Positions 1 through 11,385 of a DNA stretch of 64,000 nucleotides are shown here, piece after piece. This DNA comes from CBDIHP01 sp965279195. GTDB taxonomy: Bacteria; Planctomycetota; Planctomycetia; Isosphaerales; Isosphaeraceae. The translations under genes were made by a program, and so were the position numbers. The notes beneath the pieces are model-generated. The model searched no databases. It saw nothing but the letters and a program-made list of their open reading frames with translations, and was not told where the DNA came from. Numbering within the stretch: the stretch's first letter is position 1; every line of letters starts with the position of its first letter. The stretch spans positions 1 through 64,000 of the forward strand of contig CBDIHP010000028.1 in the NCBI GenBank assembly GCA_965279195.1, in the 5' to 3' direction.

Positions 1-155
1 CTGCGGGCCCCGACCTGATTCATGCGCTCGCCCAGCCGCCTGGCGAGGAAGATGGCGCGATTCTCGGGGAAATCCAGCCCGTAGTGGCGCCTCAGGAGGT
101 CGCGCCAGAGGTCGTACTCGCTCCGGGTCATTCCGCCGATGGTCGTAACCGCCAT
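1..155 (-). CDS. CheR/PilK-type chemoreceptor methyltransferase, N-terminal fragment
   Basis: The minus-strand reading frame starts at the ATG at 153-155 and runs off the left edge, giving 51 residues. The visible part has the helical N-terminal CheR pattern: a Tyr-Asp-Leu-Trp segment, a Gly-Leu-Asp-Phe, then Ala-Arg-Arg-Leu-Gly-Glu-Arg-Met. CheR enzymes methylate glutamates on MCPs using S-adenosylmethionine. The SAM-binding domain lies outside the window. It directly follows the MCP gene on the same strand, which is the position of pilK in Pil-Chp clusters. Family assignment rests on a short N-terminal piece plus context. Confidence 0.72.
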   Translation of the reverse strand, partial: MAVTTIGGMTRSEYDLWRDLLRRHYGLDFPENRAIFLARRLGERMNQVGAR

Positions 156-336
156 GTCAGGTCGTCTCGTTGCGTTCGCGATGGGCGTGGTGACCGGGCT
201 CCGGCCCGCGTCTCCGTTCGGCGAGGGTGTCTTCGACGTCGCGGGCCCCGGATCCGCTCAGCGTTCCGGCCTGGGCCGGCCCTCCGTGGCCGGCCGGTCC
301 GTCCGGCTCCGATCGAATCGGGAGGGGTGCTCGGCC

Positions 337-2655
<2,319 letters not shown>

Positions 2656-2791
2656 GGTGACTCTCCCGTGGACGATCGACCGGAGGGACGACGACTCGAT
2701 TTCGGAACGGACCGGACTGGACTCGGACGGACGGACTGGGAAGGCCGGGGGAGGCCGGCCCACCCCGGCATGTGTCGATAGCTTGGTCGGC

Positions 2792-3616
2792 TCAGCCGCC
2801 GATGAACTGCCGCATGTCGCGCGACTGGAGGAATGCCTCCAGGTCCATCATGGCGACCACGCGGCCCTTCTCCTCGGCGGCCCCCCGCAGGTACGGGGCG
2901 AGGCCGCTGGTGTCCTGAGACGTGTAGGAGGCGACCCGATGGGCATGGATCCCCGTGATCCCGACCACGCGGTCGACGATCAGGCCGGCGACCAGCTCCT
3001 GGTCCTCCGACCGCACGACCACGATCCGGCTGGATTCGTCGTGGGCCGCGGCCGGCAGGCCGAAGTACCGCCTCAGCTCGATCACCGAGATGATCTCGCC
3101 GCGGAGGTTGGCCACGCCCAGGACCCAGTCGGGCAGGTTGGGGATCCACGTGGTCGCCGGCGGCCTCTGGATCTCCAGCACGCCCGAGAGCGGCACCGCG
3201 CAGGTGGTCCCGCCCAGGACGAAGATCACGTAGCTGTCGGGCGAGGCGGGCTCGGCGTGGTGGACGGCCGCGGCGGCGGCCCGCGCGGCGGAGGAGGCGA
3301 ACGACTGGCCCGGGCCCTGCTCGCGCTCGATCATCGAGACCAGCGCCTCAAGCGGGTCGACCGCGGCGACCTCGGCGCGGGAGCCGGAGGCCGAGGCCGA
3401 CGACCTCGACGACGAGAGCGAGCCCGATGACGCGGAGGCCGACGCCGAAGCCGAGCCCGACGAGGCCGCCGCGGCCAGGGCCTCATCCCCGTCGTCCAGG
3501 ATCGACAGCGAGTCGGCCCCGAATGCCCGCTCGACGGCGAGGCGGACCGCGTCGTCCGCGTCCCCCCCCGCCTCGGGGGGCGGCGCGCCCCCGTTGTCTT
3601 CAGGATGGATGCTCAT
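2792..3616 (-). CDS. CheW-domain scaffold protein (PilI-like)
   Basis: A 274-residue protein. Residues 1 to about 115 are low-complexity, rich in Ala, Ser and acidic residues and probably disordered. The remainder is a CheW domain, with the conserved stretches PNLPDWVLGVANLRGEII and VDRVVGI. CheW couples MCPs to the CheA histidine kinase. The start codon overlaps the stop of the upstream response-regulator gene by four bases, so the two are translationally coupled. The long N-terminal extension is unusual for PilI or CheW, which are normally about 150-180 residues. Confidence 0.92.
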   Translation of the reverse strand: MSIHPEDNGGAPPPEAGGDADDAVRLAVERAFGADSLSILDDGDEALAAAASSGSASASASASSGSLSSSRSSASASGSRAEVAAVDPLEALVSMIEREQGPGQSFASSAARAAAAAVHHAEPASPDSYVIFVLGGTTCAVPLSGVLEIQRPPATTWIPNLPDWVLGVANLRGEIISVIELRRYFGLPAAAHDESSRIVVVRSEDQELVAGLIVDRVVGITGIHAHRVASYTSQDTSGLAPYLRGAAEEKGRVVAMMDLEAFLQSRDMRQFIGG

Positions 3617-4050
3617 GGAACGGCTCCCGGCTGGTTCTCCGCGATCGGGGCCGGGGCCGCGCCAGCCGGCGCCCCGTCACCCGTCCCGAGCAGGCCGACG
3701 ATCTTCGCCAGCAGCTCGTCATTCCCGAATGGTTTCGTAATATATTGATCCGCGCCCTGCTGGATGCCCCAGGACCGGTCGCTGCTCTGGTTCTTGCTCG
3801 TCAGCAGCACGATCTTGATGTCCTTCGTGCCGGGGTCGGCACGGAGCTGACGGCAGACCTGGAAGCCGTTCTTCTTGGGCAGGATCACGTCCAGGACGAT
3901 CAGGTCCGGGTGCTGCGCGGTGGCGACCTGGATCGCCTGCTCTCCGTCGACGGCCGTGAGGATGCGATACCCCTGGGCGCGCAGCGGGCCGGCCGCCATC
4001 TTCAGTGCCGTCGGGCTGTCGTCCACGATCAGGATCGTTTCCTTCGACAT
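3613..4050 (-). CDS. Single-domain response regulator (PilH/CheY-like)
   Basis: A 145-residue stand-alone receiver domain with a short Pro/Ala-rich tail. The N-terminal acidic pair is in ILIVDDSPTA, the phosphoacceptor Asp in DLIVLDVILPKKNG, the conserved Thr/Ser in VLLTSKN, and the Lys in ITKPF. There is no output domain, so signalling is by protein-protein contact. It overlaps the cheW gene by four bases and lies second in the operon, the place of pilH in Pil-Chp systems. PilG versus PilH identity cannot be settled from sequence alone. Confidence 0.93.
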   Translation of the reverse strand: MSKETILIVDDSPTALKMAAGPLRAQGYRILTAVDGEQAIQVATAQHPDLIVLDVILPKKNGFQVCRQLRADPGTKDIKIVLLTSKNQSSDRSWGIQQGADQYITKPFGNDELLAKIVGLLGTGDGAPAGAAPAPIAENQPGAVP

Positions 4051-4167
4051 CGTCCCCCCCTCACCTCACGCCGTCCGTTCGGACGCTCGCATCTTCACAT
4101 CAACGATGATACGGCGTCCCGTCCCCACGCCGCCCGGCCGGCCGGCGCCCGTTGCGCCGGGGCGGGG

Positions 4168-5346
4168 TCAGCGGCCGGCGCCGGCCATCGACGCGGAAAG
4201 CTGCTTCTCGACCTCTTTGATCAGGTCGTCCGGCTCGAACGGCTTGCTCAGGAACGACGTGCAGCCGGCGAACTTGCCGCGGGCCTGGTCGAAGAAGCCG
4301 TCGTTGCCCGAGAGCATGACGATCGGCACCTCGCGGGTCTCCTTGCGGCCGCGGATCAGCTTGCAGACCTTGTAGCCGTCCAGCTTCGGCATCGTGATGT
4401 CGAGCAGGACCAGGTCCGGCCTGCGCTGGGAGACCATCGTGATCGCCTCGACGCCGTCGCCGGCCGAGGTCACCTCGAAGCCGCGATTGGACAGGGCGAT
4501 GGTCACGACGCGGCAGACCGTCGGCGAGTCGTCCACGACCAGGACGTGCGGCTTGCGCTCGCCATCGGGCGAGGAGGCGACCGCGGGGATGCCGTCGCTG
4601 GAGCGGGCCGGGCCCTCGATCTTCGGGGCGGCGGGGCGGGGCGAGGGCGCGACCGCGGTGACGCTGGTCGGGCCGAATCCGCTGGAGGGCGCCACGGCGC
4701 TGCGGGCCCAGTCGGCCGGCTTGTCGGCGCGGTCGCGGAACTCCGGCAGGCGCTCGCGGGGAGTCGAGTCGTCCCAGGGGATGACCCGCTCCTGCAGCGG
4801 CGAGGCCGGGCGATCCTCGACCTTGGCGATGGCGTCGGTCGAGCGCGGCGGCGCGGCGAACACGCTCGCCGGGGTCGGCGACGCCAGCACGGGCACCGGG
4901 GTCAGCGTCGGCACCGGGCGCTGGTTCAGGGCCGGCGGCGGCGGGGAGGCCGCGGCCGGGGCGGCGGGCGGCGGGGGCGGGGCGGACGACGAGGGCGACG
5001 GCTCGGCGGCGCGGGCCGTCGGGCGGGTGCGGCCCTTGGTACGCGTGCGGCCCGCGCGGCCCCGGCCCAGCGAGCGGTCGAGCTTCGGCGAGCTGGCCAG
5101 CACCTGGGCGAATTCCAGGCCCTTCCAGACGATCCCCGAGTCGGGAGACAGCGACGCCGCCTTCTGGAGGTCGAACACCGCATCGGCCGGCGTCGGCGCC
5201 GTCCAGGCCAGCCAGACCCAGCACACCGGGTCGCCGGGGCGTTCCTCGGCCGCCGCTTCGAAGTGGACACGGGCCCCCGCGCGATCGCCGGCCTTCGCCG
5301 CCGCGATCCCCTGGGCCAACCGATCGTTCGTCAAGCGATTCGACAT
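4168..5346 (-). CDS. Response regulator with helical-repeat N-terminus and linker (PilG position)
   Basis: A 392-residue protein. Residues 1 to about 75 form a TPR-like helical segment (AAAKAGDRAGARVHFEAAAE, then a second similar unit). Residues of about 85-260 are a Pro/Ala/Arg-rich linker, and a C-terminal receiver domain fills about 268-390 with HVLVVDDSPT, phosphoacceptor Asp in LVLLDITMPKLDG, and Lys in LSKPF. It is the first gene of the chemosensory operon. The TPR-plus-linker extension is not part of the canonical PilG or CheY and may tether the receiver to a partner complex. Start: the ATG at 5344-5346, the first Met of the helical segment. Confidence 0.88.
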   Translation of the reverse strand: MSNRLTNDRLAQGIAAAKAGDRAGARVHFEAAAEERPGDPVCWVWLAWTAPTPADAVFDLQKAASLSPDSGIVWKGLEFAQVLASSPKLDRSLGRGRAGRTRTKGRTRPTARAAEPSPSSSAPPPPPAAPAAASPPPPALNQRPVPTLTPVPVLASPTPASVFAAPPRSTDAIAKVEDRPASPLQERVIPWDDSTPRERLPEFRDRADKPADWARSAVAPSSGFGPTSVTAVAPSPRPAAPKIEGPARSSDGIPAVASSPDGERKPHVLVVDDSPTVCRVVTIALSNRGFEVTSAGDGVEAITMVSQRRPDLVLLDITMPKLDGYKVCKLIRGRKETREVPIVMLSGNDGFFDQARGKFAGCTSFLSKPFEPDDLIKEVEKQLSASMAGAGR

Positions 5347-5534
5347 GCTGTATTTCCTGGATAGATCTCGTGTGCCTGGGGGGACGACGCGGTCGGTCCC
5401 GCCTCTTCAAACGCCCTCGTCCGAACCGGACTGCGACCGCGGACCTGGCCTCATCGCCGGCGGCACCCGCTCGGCCCCGGCTTCGCGTGGCCGCGACCAG
5501 CACCAGACGCGACCACGACGAATGCCTCAGTCCC

Positions 5535-5690
5535 TTATCTCTTCACGAACTTGTCGATCCCCTCCTCCTTCCAGACCTTCAGCGTTCGCTCGTCCTTGCT
5601 GTCGATCTTGACGCCGATCGCGTTGACCGGGACGTCGTACTTCTTCTGAATCTCGACCCAGTTCTTCTTCACGCTTTCGTTGAGCGCCAT
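5535..5690 (-). CDS. Conserved-looking 51-residue protein of unknown function
   Basis: A small, highly charged protein (MALNESVKKNWVEI at the start, ending in DKFVKR). The start at 5688-5690 is chosen because it is preceded by GGAGGG at good spacing; a longer in-frame ORF exists but its extra residues look non-coding. It has no signal peptide, membrane segment or cysteine. It lies between the chemosensory operon and the M16 peptidase gene on the same strand. I do not recognise the family. The regular codon use and good ribosome-binding site argue that it is real. Confidence 0.6.
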   Translation of the reverse strand: MALNESVKKNWVEIQKKYDVPVNAIGVKIDSKDERTLKVWKEEGIDKFVKR

Positions 5691-5773
5691 CGGCAAGCCC
5701 TCCACGAAGGAAAAACGGACACATCGACAATCACGGCGATCATCGATGGTTCTTTGCGGGCCGGGGGACCCCC

Positions 5774-7093
5774 TCAAGCACGCCCCGGCCCTTCATGCCC
5801 CGCGGGCACGGTCACACCTCGGAAGTCGTCGACAAGGTCGCGCACCGCCGACTCGTCGCAGTCGTCCGGCCCCACGACCGCCACCGCCAGCCCGCCCAGC
5901 GACGCCGCCACCGGCCCCGTCGCCAGGCGCTCCAGCGCGCCGATCCCGATGCCCTCGATCGCGTCCAGCACCTCGCCCTCCGGCACCAGCCGGCCGAAGT
6001 AGTGCTCCTGGGTCGCCAGGCGACTCATCCGCGTATGGCTATTCTCCGACGCCAGGAGGTGCTGGCCGCGGAGCTGCATCTTCGCCTTGCACAGCTCCTC
6101 CTCGTCGATCGGGTCGTCCCACGTCGCCAGCCGGCAGACCTCGACCAGCGTGCAGCCCAGCACCGCCATCAGGTGCTCGGGCGCCGCACACCCCTCGATC
6201 AGCAGCACGCCGCCGTCGCGATACGCCAGGTAATCCGACCGGATGTCGTACACCAGGCCCCGCTCCTCGCGGATCCGCCGGAACAGGCGCGAGCTCATCC
6301 CGCCGCCGAGGAGCACGTTGAACAGGTGCGTCTCATATCGAGACGCATCCGCATACGCCGGGGCGTTCAATCCGAGGCAGAAGTACGCCTGGCTCGAACC
6401 CGAGGTCTCCACCACCACGCCGGGCGACACCCGCGCGGGGCGGTCCACCGGGGTGTGCGGCCGGCCGTCGAGCCGCCAGAACGCGTCGTTCACCTGCGCC
6501 ACGAAGTCGTCGTGGTCCACGTTCCCGGCGGCCGTGACGATCAGCCGGCCCGCGTGGTACTGGGTGCCGACGAACTCCAGGACGTCCCGGTGGGTCAGGC
6601 CCATCAGCGAATCGGCGAACCCTTCGACGCCCCGGCCGAGCGCGTGGTCGGGCCAGGCGATGGCACGCATCAGCATGTCGGCCCGTCGTGCGGGCGAGTC
6701 GCGGTTCAGGCCCATCTCGCGGACGATCGTCTGCTTCTCCCGCTCGATCGCGTCGGGCTCGAACGCCGAGTTGAGGATCAGGTCGCCCAGCAGGTCGAGG
6801 ATGAAGGTGACGTAGTCGTCGAGCACGCCGGCGGTGAGGCAGGTGTAGTCGCGGGCGGTGAAGGCCCCCATCTGGCCGCCGGCGCCGTCGATGAGCTGGG
6901 CGATCTTCAATGCGTCGCGGCCCGCGGTGCCCTGGAAGAGCAGGTGCTCGACCAGGTGCGCGATCCCCTCGCGGCCCCGGGCCTCGTCGCGGGCCCCGGC
7001 CTCCACAAGCACGCCGACGGCCGCCGAGCGCGTCCCCGAGATCGACTCGGTGACCACGCGGATGCCGTTCTGGAGCAGCGTCTTGCGATACAA
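5774..7093 (-). CDS. M16 (pitrilysin/processing-peptidase) family zinc peptidase
   Basis: About 439 residues from the TTG at 7091-7093, which gives the usual M16 opening (YRKTLLQNGIRVVTE). The zinc motif HxxEH is His46-Leu-Val-Glu49-His50. The second half-domain carries the typical GGGMSSRLFRRIREERGLVY substrate-binding segment. The length fits a single-chain M16B peptidase such as YmxG/PqqL-like proteins, which degrade or process peptides in the cytoplasm or periplasm. No signal peptide is evident from this start. An ATG at 7234 or one at 7351 would add a leader that looks non-coding, so the start is uncertain. Confidence 0.88.
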   Translation of the reverse strand: MYRKTLLQNGIRVVTESISGTRSAAVGVLVEAGARDEARGREGIAHLVEHLLFQGTAGRDALKIAQLIDGAGGQMGAFTARDYTCLTAGVLDDYVTFILDLLGDLILNSAFEPDAIEREKQTIVREMGLNRDSPARRADMLMRAIAWPDHALGRGVEGFADSLMGLTHRDVLEFVGTQYHAGRLIVTAAGNVDHDDFVAQVNDAFWRLDGRPHTPVDRPARVSPGVVVETSGSSQAYFCLGLNAPAYADASRYETHLFNVLLGGGMSSRLFRRIREERGLVYDIRSDYLAYRDGGVLLIEGCAAPEHLMAVLGCTLVEVCRLATWDDPIDEEELCKAKMQLRGQHLLASENSHTRMSRLATQEHYFGRLVPEGEVLDAIEGIGIGALERLATGPVAASLGGLAVAVVGPDDCDESAVRDLVDDFRGVTVPAGHEGPGRA

Positions 7094-7681
7094 CGGTGTA
7101 CCATCCGGCCGGCTTCGGCCGCGCGAGGGTGTCGGGCAACGGTGCGGATCGGATCGGACCTCGTCGGATCGATCGGGCCGGGCGGAGCGGACGACGCTCC
7201 CGCGCCCCTCGTTCTGAGGGTCCCCGGTCCGCATCGCCCTTAATGCAAAGGCCGTGCCCACGGGCTGACACCGGCCCGCGCCGATTCCCGGCGACATCAC
7301 CCGGCGCGCCCCGCCCCCCCACGCATGCGGCCTCGCATCCCGCGCGACCACGCGGGTTTACCCGACCGCGCCCCGCGACGATCGCCGCGGCCCCGCCCGC
7401 CCGGCGACCTTGACGGCCGGGCAAACTTCGACGCCGATGTTGCCGAACGCCCACGCGACGATCGGCCGCGATTTTCCCCGCCGCTTCCACTTCGAGACAC
7501 CTCGATGTCCAACCTGCTTAGCGCTCGCGCTCTCGGAACCTTTACACGTGAGAGACACAACGATCACAGCCGGGCCGCCGCAAACCCTTGGAATCCCGCG
7601 GGATCCCCGCGCGCGACGGCGGCGGGCCGGGGCCACCGAGGCCACGCCCGCCGCAAAGAACGCATCATCATGAAAGTCAAA
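7094..7681. other. Intergenic region, no gene recognised
   Basis: About 590 bases between two minus-strand genes. Every reading frame here gives Arg/Pro/Gly-rich low-complexity translations. It should contain the promoter and leader of the M16 gene and the end of the DUF1223 transcription unit, but I see no convincing terminator, repeat or RNA gene. Confidence 0.5.
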
Positions 7682-8515
7682 TCACCGCCCGGGGCGGTCC
7701 GCCGCGACGGCCTCGGCCCAGGGCATGTCCACCGCCTGATACACCGCGCCCGTCTTCCTGTCCTGCGCGAACACCACCAGCCGCAGCCTCGACGCGTCCG
7801 AGCCCGGCTCGGCCTTGAACGCGAAACTCGACGCCGCCGGCACCTTCCGATCCAGCTTCACAAATTCATATTTGGTCGATCTCGCAGGGAACCGGTTCGC
7901 GAGGGTCTTGCCGCCGTTCTCGCCCGAGGGGACCTTGGTGGAGACCCCGTCCTCGGTCAGCACGGCGCAGAGGAGGACCTCACGCCCATCCACCTCCGCC
8001 GCCTTCGCCGTCGCCTCGACCTTCAAGGTCCGCGACGCGTCCGACCCCGCGGTCTTCTCCGAGGGATCCTTCAGGGTCAACTTGAGCGACACGCCGGGTG
8101 GCTTCGCCAGGGCGCGCCGGACGGCCTCGTCGGCGGCCTTGGGGTCGCGCCCGTTGACCGACTGCTCGCCGTCGACCATCAGCATCGGGGTGTAGTAGAG
8201 CCCGTACTCGGCCGGCTTGGGCTTGGTGTACAGGTTGTTGTAGGCCATCTGCCGCTGGCTGTGGAGGGGGTCCGAGAACGGGTCCTTCCACGGCGTGTTG
8301 AAGTAATCCACATGAAAGGCGATCGGCACCATCTTGGGGTGCTTCGCCGCCAGCGCACCGAGGTACTTCTCGGCGTCCGGGCACATGTTGCAGCCCTGCG
8401 ACGTATAAAGCTCGACCAGGACGACCCGCCTCGGCGACGACGCCGCCTCGCGGTCGGCCGCGCCCGCCGTGACGGCGGAGACCAGGACCACCGCCACAAG
8501 CACGATCCCTCGCAT
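7682..8515 (-). CDS. DUF1223 family exported thioredoxin-fold protein
   Basis: A 278-residue protein starting at the ATG at 8513-8515, which places a clean signal peptide (MRGIVLVAVVLVSAVTAGA) at the N-terminus; a longer in-frame start would bury it. The DUF1223 signature VELYTSQGCNMCPDAEKYL carries a CxxC pair (Cys42, Cys45). It is followed by FHVDYFNTPWKDPF and a cis-Pro-type YTPMLMVDG segment. Family members have a thioredoxin-like fold and are predicted to be secreted. The substrate is unknown. Confidence 0.88.
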   Translation of the reverse strand: MRGIVLVAVVLVSAVTAGAADREAASSPRRVVLVELYTSQGCNMCPDAEKYLGALAAKHPKMVPIAFHVDYFNTPWKDPFSDPLHSQRQMAYNNLYTKPKPAEYGLYYTPMLMVDGEQSVNGRDPKAADEAVRRALAKPPGVSLKLTLKDPSEKTAGSDASRTLKVEATAKAAEVDGREVLLCAVLTEDGVSTKVPSGENGGKTLANRFPARSTKYEFVKLDRKVPAASSFAFKAEPGSDASRLRLVVFAQDRKTGAVYQAVDMPWAEAVAADRPGR

Positions 8516-8628
8516 GCGAACGACTCCGAGCCCCTCGTGAAACGCCCCCCATCTCGGGGGGCCCACATCAGGAGACGCCGGCCGCGACCGCGATATTCAA
8601 CCCGACCCGGCGGATCGGCCCAAATGGG

Positions 8629-9045
8629 TCAGCGTTTCGCGGCCTTGCCGGCCGCCCTGGGCTCGGCCACGGGCTGCCAGTCGAGCGTCCGCAGGAGCAG
8701 GCGGGCGGTGCGCCTGAGGTCGTCGCCGGGCTCGATCACGAGCATCTCCACCAGCGACCGCTGCTGCCCGGACCGCTCCTTCACGAACGGGCCGACCTCG
8801 ATCAATCGGTCGGGCCTGTAGGGTTGAATCGACAGGACCTCATCGAACCGCCGGGCCAACCCCTCGCAGAACGCCGGCGCGGGCGCGACGCCGGCCTCGG
8901 CCGCGAGTTCCTTCAGCACATTCCGGACGGCTTCCGCCGCCAGCACGACCGCCACCTCGCGGCCTCGATTCGTCGTGACCACAACCGGCCTCGCCCCTCG
9001 CCGCCACACATGCGGGACGCCTCCACCATCGAGGCACCCCCTCAT
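8629..9045 (-). CDS. Small protein of an unnamed family, paralogous to the gene at 17538
   Basis: About 138 residues. The C-terminal part, with GPFVKERSG, a SLVEMLVIEPGDD stretch and RLLLRTLDWQP, matches the C-terminus of the 17.5 kb protein (GPFLKGRSLVELLLIDP and KALLRTLPWDG). The N-terminal segment has a beta-hairpin feel (PVVVTTNRGREVAVVL) loosely like Phd-type antitoxins, but that is weak. The start is uncertain: an ATG at 9045 has a Shine-Dalgarno-like sequence directly abutting it, and a downstream GTG is an alternative. I do not know its function. Confidence 0.55.
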   Translation of the reverse strand: MRGCLDGGGVPHVWRRGARPVVVTTNRGREVAVVLAAEAVRNVLKELAAEAGVAPAPAFCEGLARRFDEVLSIQPYRPDRLIEVGPFVKERSGQQRSLVEMLVIEPGDDLRRTARLLLRTLDWQPVAEPRAAGKAAKR

Positions 9046-9297
9046 CTCCCTGATTGCCTTGCGTGCCGGGAACGAACAACGCCCGCAAACCAATCCTCGC
9101 AGGGTGGGTGCGGGCCGTCTTCGGCCAACCCCGGCGCAGGTCGAAGGAGACCACAGGCCCGGATCTCCCGATCCGTCGACGGGGGCGGATGTCGACGGGT
9201 CGAGAGACCCGATTTCGCGGTACGGCGCGTCATCCGTCAGGACGGCATCGGGAGATGCTCGCCCGGCGCGGCCTGCATATCACCCTAAATTCTCACG

Positions 9298-11385
9298 TCA
9301 AATTGTGAACACTTTAAATATCCGAGAGAACTCGAATGGCGTCTGCGACAAGCTGCTGGAGGTGCTCTCGACGTAGGTGATGGCCCCCTTGGCGTTGGCG
9401 CGGTCGCGGTTGAGGGACCAGAACGATACGAGGCCCAGCTTCTTCTGCTGGGCGAAGGCCAGGAGTTCCCGCGCCTCGGTCTGGTCGAAGACCTCGGTCT
9501 GGACGTCGTTCATGCCGATCATGGGCGTGACGCCGATCAGGGACCACATCTGGGTGTCGGTCTTGGATGTCCCGTACGCGGACTTCACCTGATTGAAGGT
9601 GCTGGTGGCGGCCTGGATGGCGTAGTCGCCCATCTTGCCCGAAGGCGAGGGCGCGGCGTTGTCGCCGTAGTCCATCGCCATGATGTTCACGCCCGAGACG
9701 GTCACGCCCGCCTTGATGGCCGACTGCACCACGTACACGCCGTCGGCCGTCAGGCCCGTGGGCAGGACGGGGAGCGTGAACCGGATCGCCAGGGGCTTGC
9801 CGGCCGCGGCGCGGTCCCGCTGGAGCGAGGCCAGGGCCTGCGAGCGGCGATCCACGGCCGTGCGATTGGCGATCGCGCCCCCTTCGATGTCGAAGTCGAT
9901 GTTCGTCAGGCCGTAGGCGTCGACCACCTTCGCATAGGCGGCCTTGAGCGCGTTCCCATCCGTGATCACCTCGGCGAGTTCCTGATTGGCCGCGCCGCCG
10001 AACGAGACCATCACGTCGCCGCCGAGTTTCCGCACGGCCGCGATCTGACTCTTGAGCCCGACCTCGTAGTCCGACCCGCCGCCCACCGAGTAGGCCGAAT
10101 ATCCGCCCCACGCCGGGGCCTTGTTGCCGTCGGCGACGATGAACCCGAGCGTGAAGAACCGCAGCCCTTCGCTCTGCGCGGCCGAGGCGAAGTCGAACGT
10201 CGGATAAAGGGTCGCGTCGATGTAAGGCGCGAACACCTGTTGCGGCCAGACGATCCCCGGCGCCAGGGGCGTGCCCGGGTCCGTCGTCCCACCGCCGCCT
10301 CCCGAGCCGGTTCCGGTCCCCGCCAGCACGAAGTTCGTGGCCGTGGCCGAGGTGCCGCCGGGGCTGGCAGTGAAGCCGAACGACACGCTCGCGCCGGGGG
10401 CGATCGAGTCGTTCCAGCCGTTGCTCTTGACCTTGTAATGCCCCGGCGACTGGCTGACGATCTGCGCGTCCCAGATCGAGTTGATCTTGGCCGGCAGGTC
10501 GAAGGCGAGCGTCCAGCCGGTGAGCGTGGTGGTGCCGGTGTTCTTGATCGTCACCTGGCCCTGGAACCCGCTGCCCCAGTCGCTCGTGATCGCATAAGAG
10601 ACGGCAGATCCCGATGACGGCGGCTGCGACGGGAACAGGTCGTCGTTGCGGATGGTCCCGGTGGCCGTCGCCCGCGAGAGGGTGGCGTTCGTCGCGCCGG
10701 AGAGCTTGAGCGTGAACGCCTCATCCGACTCCACACTCGTGTCGCCGTTGATGTTGACGGTGACGGTCTTGGAGGTCTGGCCGGGGCTGAAGGTGAGGGT
10801 GCCCGAGGCGGCCTGGTAGTCGGACCCGGCGACGGTGGCGGTGCCGTCGGCGGTGGCGTAGCCGACGGTGATCGTCTGGGTCGAGGGGGCCGAGAGGCTG
10901 ACGGTGAACGTGGCCGGCGTGGTGCCGGCGTTCCCCTCGGCGACGCTCACGTCGGCGACCGACAGGCCGGGCAGGGGGGGCGGCGGCGGCGTGGTGGGCC
11001 CGACGAGCGAGACGCCGTTGAGCCGCCAGTTTCCCGGGGTCACGCCCGACGAGCCCGCCCCGGCGTTGAAGCCGAAGGTCACGGTGCCGTTCGCCGGGAT
11101 GTCCTTGTTCCAGTTCGCCCCGGAGACCGAGTAGTGCGACCCGGCGTGGCTCACGATCGACGCGTTCCAGATCGGGCTGATGGCCGCGCCGTAGTCGAAT
11201 TCGAGGTTCCAGTTGGCGATGGGCGACGCGGCGGTGTTCTGGATCTGGATCTCGCCCGTGAGCCCGGAGCCCCAATCCTGGACCACCTTGAACGACGCCG
11301 CGGTCAGGAGCTGTCGGGTCTCCAGCGTGGCGTTGGTGAGGTGGGGCCACCAGCGTCGGGCGTCTCGGCGTGCGCGTCGGAACAT
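9298..11385 (-). CDS. Secreted modular GH18 protein with two CBM2-like modules and a Calx-beta module
   Basis: A 695-residue protein with start ATG at 11383-11385 preceded by AGGGAG. Residues 1-32 have the LEPR-XLL style planctomycete N-terminus (basic stretch, then LETRQLLTA). Order: CBM2-like module (WGSGLTGEIQIQNT, typical of CBM2), Calx-beta-like module (VAEGNAGTTPATFTVSLS, ending GTIRNDD), second CBM2-like module (WGSGFQGQVTIKNT), Gly-rich linker, and a C-terminal GH18 barrel. The GH18 catalytic DxDxE is in NIDFDIEGG, so the acid-base Glu is present. It probably binds and cuts chitin or a related glycan outside the cell. The genes on either side give no pathway context. Confidence 0.88.
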   Translation of the reverse strand: MFRRARRDARRWWPHLTNATLETRQLLTAASFKVVQDWGSGLTGEIQIQNTAASPIANWNLEFDYGAAISPIWNASIVSHAGSHYSVSGANWNKDIPANGTVTFGFNAGAGSSGVTPGNWRLNGVSLVGPTTPPPPPLPGLSVADVSVAEGNAGTTPATFTVSLSAPSTQTITVGYATADGTATVAGSDYQAASGTLTFSPGQTSKTVTVNINGDTSVESDEAFTLKLSGATNATLSRATATGTIRNDDLFPSQPPSSGSAVSYAITSDWGSGFQGQVTIKNTGTTTLTGWTLAFDLPAKINSIWDAQIVSQSPGHYKVKSNGWNDSIAPGASVSFGFTASPGGTSATATNFVLAGTGTGSGGGGGTTDPGTPLAPGIVWPQQVFAPYIDATLYPTFDFASAAQSEGLRFFTLGFIVADGNKAPAWGGYSAYSVGGGSDYEVGLKSQIAAVRKLGGDVMVSFGGAANQELAEVITDGNALKAAYAKVVDAYGLTNIDFDIEGGAIANRTAVDRRSQALASLQRDRAAAGKPLAIRFTLPVLPTGLTADGVYVVQSAIKAGVTVSGVNIMAMDYGDNAAPSPSGKMGDYAIQAATSTFNQVKSAYGTSKTDTQMWSLIGVTPMIGMNDVQTEVFDQTEARELLAFAQQKKLGLVSFWSLNRDRANAKGAITYVESTSSSLSQTPFEFSRIFKVFTI

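Noticed and set aside
3427..5364. 645-codon plus-strand open frame across the response-regulator genes
   Set aside because: Arg/Gly-rich shadow spanning two genes and their spacer on the other strand.
8629..9045. Phd-type antitoxin
   Set aside because: Only one beta-hairpin-like segment resembles Phd, the N-terminal DNA-binding part is missing, and no toxin gene is adjacent.
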